Positions 59,218 through 64,000 of a stretch of 64,000 bases of DNA are shown in pieces; position 1 is the first letter of the stretch; the number at the start of each line of letters is the position of its first letter. A program made the translations under genes and the position numbers. The notes under the pieces were generated by a model. The model saw only the letters and a program-made list of their open reading frames with translations, ran no database searches and was not told the DNA's origin. Origin of the DNA: Phreatobacter sp. (GTDB lineage: Bacteria; Pseudomonadota; Alphaproteobacteria; Rhizobiales; Phreatobacteraceae); assembly GCF_016793595.1 (NCBI RefSeq), contig NZ_JAEULY010000015.1, forward strand, positions 372,001 to 436,000. The letters run 5' to 3'.

Positions 59218-59826
59218 CTATTCCCCGGACGGCTCGTGCGCCAGCCAGTCGCGCACCCGCGTCTCGGGGTCATCGGCATTGGCGATGTCGGAGACGACCG
59301 CGATGGAATCGGCCCCCGCCGCATAGACCTGAGGCGCCCGCTCAAGCGTGATGCCGCCGATGGCGACCAGCGGGATGGCGCCGATGCGCTTCTTCCATGC
59401 GGTGATGCGGTCGAGACCCTGCGGGCCGAAGCGCATCGTCTTGACGGTAGTCGGATAGATCGGGCCGAGCGCGATGTAGTCGGGCTTGTGGGCGAGCGCT
59501 GTTTCAAGCTCGGCCTCGTCGTGGGTCGACAGGCCGAGGGTGAGGCCCGCGCGGCGGATCGCCGCCACGTCGGCCGTGGCGAGATCCTCCTGGCCGAGAT
59601 GGAGATGGGCGGCACCGGCCGCGATGGCGGCCTTCCAGTAGTCGTTGATCACCAGTTTCGTCGCTGTTCCGGCGACCGATTCCACGGCTTCGCGCGCGAG
59701 CGCCTCGGCCTGGTGCTCCTCCAGATTCTTCACCCGGAGCTGGATCGTGCCGACGCCGAGGTTCGACAGTTCGATCAGCGAGCGGATGCTGTCGACGACG
59801 GGATAGAAGCGGTCGGGATAAGGCAT
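59218..59826 (-). CDS. thiE: Thiamine phosphate synthase
   Basis: Protein of 202 aa, slightly short for ThiE. PVVDSIRSLIELSNLGVGTIQLRVKN at the N-terminus (QLR), LVINDYWKAAIAAGAAHLHLGQEDL near residue 57, DYIALGPIYPTTVKTMRFGPQG near residue 114, and PLVAIGGITLERAPQVYAAGADSIAVVSDI near residue 151. It joins HMP-PP and THZ-P to form thiamine phosphate. It precedes the riboswitch on the same strand by about 100 bases and so may contribute readthrough into the riboswitch-thiC unit. Confidence 0.94.
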   Translation of the reverse strand: MPYPDRFYPVVDSIRSLIELSNLGVGTIQLRVKNLEEHQAEALAREAVESVAGTATKLVINDYWKAAIAAGAAHLHLGQEDLATADVAAIRRAGLTLGLSTHDEAELETALAHKPDYIALGPIYPTTVKTMRFGPQGLDRITAWKKRIGAIPLVAIGGITLERAPQVYAAGADSIAVVSDIANADDPETRVRDWLAHEPSGE

Positions 59827-59961
59827 GGCGGGCTGCCCTCGGGAAAGCCCGGCGCCGGATGGGCCGGCCCACTAACCTGTGCCCCCGCGCGGCGAAGTCA
59901 AGAACGAACCGGCGGTCGAACGGCAGACCAGCGCTCGCTCGGCGCCCTCTTGGCCGAGGCG

Positions 59962-61449
59962 TCAGGCGACCTTGCCCAGAAAATCCTCCACGGCCGCGCC
60001 GAGGCCGCCGGCGGAGGCCTCGACCGAAGCCGTGGTGCGGGTCATCGCCTCGGAGGAAGCCGCGCTGGCGTGAGCCTTCTCCGCGATGTCGTCGACGGTC
60101 GTCTCGATCACTCCGGCGAGCTCGCGCATCTCGCCGATGCTGCGATTGATCTCGCGCACGGCCATGGCCTGTTCCTCGATGCCGGCGGCCAGCGCGCCGG
60201 CATTCCGATCGATCTGGTCCATGCGGGTGGAGATGCCGTCGATGGCGCCGACCGCGCCCCTGGTGAGCCGCTGCACGGAAGCGATCTGCTGGGCGATGTC
60301 GCCGGTCGCCCGGGACGTCTGCACCGCCAGCGACTTCACCTCGCTGGCCACCACCGCAAAGCCCTTGCCGGCCTCTCCGGCGCGCGCCGCCTCGATCGTC
60401 GCGTTCAGCGCGAGCAGGTTGGTCTGTTCCGCGATCGACTGGATGAGCGCCACGACGGTGCCGATGCGCTCGGCGGCGCCCGACAGTTCGCTGATGCTGC
60501 CATTGGCGGCCGCCGCCTCTCCCGCCAGTTCGCGCAACACCGACGCCGTCTCGTGGACCTTGCCCGCGAGGTCGTCGACCGAGGTCGAGAGCTGGTCGCT
60601 GGCGGCGGCAACCGCGCCGATGGTCTCGACCGCTGCGCGCGAGGACCGGGCGGCCTGACCGGTCATCCCGGCGGTGCTGTCGGCCGCGGCGCGCAGGGTG
60701 CCCGACGACCGGCCGAGTTCGCCCATGCCGGCACGGACCGCGCCAAGCACGCCGGCGACATGGCTGCGAAAATCGGCGATGGCGCCGTCGAGGCGGGCCC
60801 GCTGATCGTCACGCGCCGAGGCGAGCGCCCGCTCGCTGGAGGCCGCCGCCTCCATCCGCTCGGTGGCGAGGTTGGCCTCGACGACGGCCGCATCGGACAC
60901 GGCGAACGAAGTGGCAAGGCGGTTGCAAAGCCAGGCAAGCGCCGCGGCCTGGGCAACCAGGATCACGGCGTGGATGACGACACGGCCGAAATCGCCGCCC
61001 TGCGGGAAGACAGCCAGGGGATAGAGGAGGTTCAGGCCGAGGTGGTGAACCGCGACCACCGCCGTGAAGGCCGCGATCGCACGCCAGCAACACCACAGCG
61101 CGACGATGGCGAGGCCGGCGAAGAACATCATGTGCATGTCGATCTGATAGACCGAGCCTTCGAGCGCGAAGGTCAGCAGGGCGACGAGAGCCGCCGCCGA
61201 AACGGCGGATCCGGCGCGCGCGGCGATGTCGATCCGGCGCCTGCCAATCGCCAGCAGGCCGAGGCCGGCGACCGCCACCGCGCAGAGCGCGACGATGACA
61301 TTGGCGTTCGGGCCGCGCAGACAGGCGACAGCCAGGATGACGGTCGCAATGCCCAGGACGGCCCCCTGCATGACCGGGGCGACGGCGAAGCGCAGCCGGT
61401 CGAGGGTCGATGACGGCATGATCGATGCGGCGGCCACGGCGGCAATCAT
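59962..61449 (-). CDS. Methyl-accepting chemotaxis protein with multi-helix membrane sensor
   Basis: Protein of 495 aa. Residues about 25-190 hold five or six hydrophobic helices with no periplasmic sensor domain. A helical linker without a clear HAMP follows, then the signalling domain with the hairpin tip [37 protein letters not shown] near residues 340-376. No CheR-tethering pentapeptide at the C-terminus (ends FLGKVA). Signals may be sensed in the membrane, e.g. energy state or hydrophobic compounds. The start overlaps the stop of the small membrane gene at 61446 by 4 bases. Confidence 0.9.
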   Translation of the reverse strand: MIAAVAAASIMPSSTLDRLRFAVAPVMQGAVLGIATVILAVACLRGPNANVIVALCAVAVAGLGLLAIGRRRIDIAARAGSAVSAAALVALLTFALEGSVYQIDMHMMFFAGLAIVALWCCWRAIAAFTAVVAVHHLGLNLLYPLAVFPQGGDFGRVVIHAVILVAQAAALAWLCNRLATSFAVSDAAVVEANLATERMEAAASSERALASARDDQRARLDGAIADFRSHVAGVLGAVRAGMGELGRSSGTLRAAADSTAGMTGQAARSSRAAVETIGAVAAASDQLSTSVDDLAGKVHETASVLRELAGEAAAANGSISELSGAAERIGTVVALIQSIAEQTNLLALNATIEAARAGEAGKGFAVVASEVKSLAVQTSRATGDIAQQIASVQRLTRGAVGAIDGISTRMDQIDRNAGALAAGIEEQAMAVREINRSIGEMRELAGVIETTVDDIAEKAHASAASSEAMTRTTASVEASAGGLGAAVEDFLGKVA

Positions 61450-61802
61450 CGGGCGGGGTCCTTGGCAAGGGCGAGGAAGGGAGACAGACAGGCGACAGCC
61501 AGCGACGCGTCGAGCACAAGGGCAGCGCCCGCGCCATAGAGGCGGGCGACGAAGCCGGGGGTTCCGGACGAGGCTATGACGATGCGGTTACCCCGGTTCG
61601 CCGCGCGCAGCTCACCGTTGGCGCGGGCGGCGATGGCGGCAGCGCCGCCGGGCTCAGCCGACCAGGCGAATACCGCCACCGGCCGCCCCTCGCGCGGCAT
61701 GACCACAACCAGCGCCGGAAGCATCAGGCTCGCAAGGATGATGAGCGGGAGCAGGCGGCGTGCCCGGCCGTCGGGTCGAGATTGCAGGAAGGCGCGGGGC
61801 AA
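61446..61802 (-). CDS. Small membrane-anchored protein paired with the chemoreceptor
   Basis: Protein of 118 aa. A basic N-terminus, one hydrophobic helix (about 17-35), then a soluble part with [20 protein letters not shown] and [20 protein letters not shown]. Similar short proteins with a GFAARLYAAGA-type end occur in Hyphomicrobiales genomes, but I know no function. Its stop overlaps the chemoreceptor start, suggesting translational coupling and a joint role. Confidence 0.65.
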   Translation of the reverse strand: MPRAFLQSRPDGRARRLLPLIILASLMLPALVVVMPREGRPVAVFAWSAEPGGAAAIAARANGELRAANRGNRIVIASSGTPGFVARLYGAGAALVLDASLAVACLSPFLALAKDPAR

Positions 61803-62101
61803 GGGTAGGCAGGTCGCTCTGGAGGTTGATGCGGGCGACCAATGCGGAAACGGCCCTGCGTAACCAAGTACCGTCGCATGGTTGCATTTCGGTTAAGGCG
61901 GCCGTCGGCACGCGGGCGCCGAAAAGTGCTCGACCGCGGCAATGCGACGGCGGCTCGGACTACCGGCAAAGCCTCGCACCACCCGGCCGTGCGGCGCTCC
62001 CATGCATCGGCGCCCAGCGCCTGCGCTGCCTTCACCGCGCAGGCCAAATCGGCTAAGACCCGGCCACGCCGCGCGGGAAGACGCGGCGGCCGGAGCCGCC
62101 C
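61803..62101. other. Intergenic region upstream of argB
   Basis: A 299-base divergent region between the small membrane gene and argB. GC-rich; a short AT-richer stretch (61857-61900) may hold promoters. Short open frames here have no protein character. No tRNA, riboswitch or operator found. Confidence 0.4.
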
Positions 62102-62995
62102 ATGTCGCATACGCCCCTCGATGCCCAGGATATCGGCCGCGTTCTCAACGAGGCGCTGCCCTACATGCAGAAATACGACGAAGAGATCGTCGTGGTGAAA
62201 TATGGCGGCCATGCCATGGGCGACGAGAGCGGAGCGCGCTCCTTCGCCCGCGACATCGTCATGCTGGAACAGTCCGGCATCAATCCGGTGGTCGTCCATG
62301 GCGGCGGGCCGCAGATCGGCCAGATGCTAACCAAGCTCGGCATCAAGAGCGAATTCATCGACGGCCTGCGCGTCACCGACAAGCAGACGGTGGAAATCGT
62401 CGAGATGATCCTCGCCGGCTCGATCAACAAGCAGATCGTCGGCTTCATCAACGCCGCCGGCGGCAAGGCTATCGGCCTCTGCGGCAAGGACGGCGACATG
62501 GTCAAGGCGGCCAAGGTCACCCGCACCACCCGCGATCCGGATTCGAATATCGAGAAGGCCGTCGATCTCGGCTTCGTCGGCGAGCCCGACAAGGTCGACA
62601 CCAAGGTGCTGGACACGGTGCTCGGCAAGGATCTCGTGCCGGTACTGGCGCCGGTGGCGACCTCGGTCGAGGGCGACACCTACAACGTCAACGCCGACAC
62701 GTTCGCGGGCGCCATCGCCGGCGCGTTGAAGGCCAAGCGCCTGCTGCTGCTGACCGACGTGCCCGGCGTGCTCGACAAGGACAAGAACCTGATCAAGTCG
62801 CTGTCGGTCGAGGACTGCCGGCGGCTGATCGCCGACGGCACGGCCACCGGCGGCATGATCCCGAAGATCGAGACCTGCATCTACGCCATCGAGCGCGGCG
62901 TCGAGGGCGTCGTGATCCTCGACGGCAAGACCCCCCATGCGGTTCTGGTGGAGCTACTCACCGATGGCGGTGCCGGCACGCTCATTCACGCGTGA
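62102..62995 (+). CDS. argB: Acetylglutamate kinase
   Basis: Protein of 297 aa. [10 protein letters not shown] near residue 31 (phosphate-binding Lys), [16 protein letters not shown] near residue 61, the arginine/ligand region [25 protein letters not shown] near residue 108, [29 protein letters not shown] near residue 194, and [19 protein letters not shown] near residue 245. Phosphorylates N-acetylglutamate in arginine synthesis. Its end overlaps the following gene by 32 bases. Confidence 0.97.
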   Translation: MSHTPLDAQDIGRVLNEALPYMQKYDEEIVVVKYGGHAMGDESGARSFARDIVMLEQSGINPVVVHGGGPQIGQMLTKLGIKSEFIDGLRVTDKQTVEIVEMILAGSINKQIVGFINAAGGKAIGLCGKDGDMVKAAKVTRTTRDPDSNIEKAVDLGFVGEPDKVDTKVLDTVLGKDLVPVLAPVATSVEGDTYNVNADTFAGAIAGALKAKRLLLLTDVPGVLDKDKNLIKSLSVEDCRRLIADGTATGGMIPKIETCIYAIERGVEGVVILDGKTPHAVLVELLTDGGAGTLIHA

Positions 62996-63989
62996 AGTGC
63001 TGACGGGGCTTGCGGCAGCGGCCTGCGCGGCCGCCGCCCTCGCCACCCCGGCCTCCGCCGAGACGCGCCTGTGCAACCGCACGAGCGTCGTGACCGAAGC
63101 CGCCATCGGACTGATCGTCGAGGACGCCGCCGCGACGCGCGGCTGGTTCCGGCTCGATCCCGGCCAGTGCCGGGCGATCCTCCAGACCGCCGACATGCCG
63201 GGCAGGCTGTTCCTGCATTCGCACCCGATGGGCGAGCCGGCGGGAACCGATCTCGGCCAGCCGGCGCAGCTTTCCCTTTGCGTCGGCGAGGGCGACTTCC
63301 TGATCGCCGGCGCGCGCGCCTGCAACCAGCCGAACGCGCGCCTCGCCGCCTTCGCCGAGGTGCGGCCGACGGTGGCCGAAGGCATCGCCGTGCTGTTCCT
63401 GTCCGAGGAGGCCGACTACGACCTGCCGCAGGCGCGGCGGGCCGGCATCCAGCGCCTTCTGACCCGCATGGGCTACGATCCAGGTCCCATCGACGGCCTC
63501 GACGGACCGAAGACGGAGGCCGCGCTGCGCGCCTTCATCGCCGACCGCAACCTGCCGGCCGAGGCCAATATGCAGGCGGATTTCTTCGATCTGCTGCTCG
63601 CCGCCATGCGCGCGGGCGAGGGACCGGGATTTGCCTGGTGCAACGATACGGGGCGGCGGGTCATGGCGGCGCTCGGCATCGATCAGGACGGACGGATCGT
63701 GACGCGCGGCTGGTTCCGCATCGAGGCCGGCGCCTGCCTGAAACCTCCGCTGGAGGGCACGCCCGCTCGCGTCTATTCCTTCGCCGAGGCCGTGGATGCC
63801 GAGGGTCAGCCAGTACAAAAGGACGGCCGCCCCATCACCTTCGGCGGCGACGTGCCGGGCTGCGTCAGGCCCGCCGAGTTCGAGATTGCCGGGGCGGACG
63901 ACTGCGCCGTCCACGGCGCGACGCGCGTGCAGTTCCTTGCCGTCACCTTCGACGGCCGCCGCCGCGCCTCCGTCCGCTTCCGGGAGTGA
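62964..63989 (+). CDS. Exported protein with two DUF1036-like domains and a peptidoglycan-binding domain
   Basis: Protein of 341 aa from ATG 62964; 62937 is an alternative start. An export signal ([19 protein letters not shown], cleaved near residue 32) is followed by a DUF1036-like repeat ([19 protein letters not shown] … [16 protein letters not shown]). Then comes a PG_binding_1 domain ([31 protein letters not shown], about 160-200) and a second DUF1036-like repeat ([19 protein letters not shown] … [15 protein letters not shown]). Cys pairs in each repeat may form disulphides. Likely periplasmic and bound to the cell wall; function unknown. Overlaps argB by 32 bases. Confidence 0.8.
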   Translation: MAVPARSFTREVLTGLAAAACAAAALATPASAETRLCNRTSVVTEAAIGLIVEDAAATRGWFRLDPGQCRAILQTADMPGRLFLHSHPMGEPAGTDLGQPAQLSLCVGEGDFLIAGARACNQPNARLAAFAEVRPTVAEGIAVLFLSEEADYDLPQARRAGIQRLLTRMGYDPGPIDGLDGPKTEAALRAFIADRNLPAEANMQADFFDLLLAAMRAGEGPGFAWCNDTGRRVMAALGIDQDGRIVTRGWFRIEAGACLKPPLEGTPARVYSFAEAVDAEGQPVQKDGRPITFGGDVPGCVRPAEFEIAGADDCAVHGATRVQFLAVTFDGRRRASVRFRE

Positions 63990-63991
63990 TG

Positions 63992-64000
63992 ATGACCGAT
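63992..64000 (+). CDS. Start of a further gene, truncated by the window end
   Basis: ATG 63992 follows the previous stop by 2 bases with GGGAG just upstream, giving MTD before the window ends. Nothing more can be said; HAD-family nucleotidase genes often lie near argB in this order, but that is only a guess. Confidence 0.4.

Overview
The window is GC-rich and densely coded, with genes overlapping by a few bases. It looks like the chromosome of an alphaproteobacterium of the Hyphomicrobiales (Rhizobiales). Reasons are the def-fmt-truA / dapE-DUF805-dapD and argB neighbourhoods, a GAAC-N7-GAAC LexA-type box, and a palindromic intergenic repeat (42179-42210) that I recognise from this order. The genus cannot be fixed from sequence reading alone. 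No rRNA, tRNA, insertion sequence, prophage or CRISPR array was seen.

Layout. (1) 1-6784, plus strand: end of a Zn-ribbon/OB-fold protein, a class IV aminotransferase, an Ldh-family dehydrogenase, hydantoinase/oxoprolinase A and B, and a BKACE-type beta-keto acid cleavage enzyme. This is probably one catabolic operon of unknown substrate. (2) 6945-12635, minus strand: heavy-metal RND efflux (His-rich small protein, adaptor with an unusual N-terminal extension, CzcA/CusA pump, small periplasmic protein). (3) 12844-19500, minus strand: two amidohydrolases of different families around a peptide-type ABC importer with no ATPase genes beside it. (4) 19758-36604: an acyclic-terpene / methyl-branched acyl-CoA locus. 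It has SDR, AtuA, two crotonases (one frameshifted), an acyl-CoA dehydrogenase, a TetR repressor, a biotin-dependent carboxylase split into three genes, and a complete Liv-type ABC importer with an acyl-CoA synthetase gene inserted in its operon. An identical 13-bp palindrome lies at the two promoter regions and is the likely TetR operator. (5) 36797-46764: a probable hydroxycinnamate/4-hydroxybenzoate locus with crotonase, feruloyl-CoA synthase-like ligase, Liv-type importer (including a LivM-LivG fusion), PobA and a MarR regulator. (6) 46824-53588: core genes def, fmt, truA, dapE, two DUF805 proteins, dapD, and a CNNM/CBS protein. (7) 53716-56655: VOC protein, DUF1059 protein, NADP-dependent oxidoreductase, a LexA-like promoter, and orphan small genes. 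(8) 56670-59826: thiamine genes. A TPP riboswitch controls an uncharacterised membrane protein followed by thiC, with thiE upstream. (9) 59962-64000: a chemoreceptor with an overlapping small membrane gene, argB, a DUF1036-type protein and the first codons of another gene.

The accessory part (regions 1-5) reads as a scavenger's catabolic island. Each module pairs uptake, CoA activation and beta-oxidation-like chemistry with its own regulator. In three transport operons the substrate-binding protein gene is followed at once by a perfect GC-rich hairpin without a T-tract, suggesting a shared way of raising binding-protein expression.
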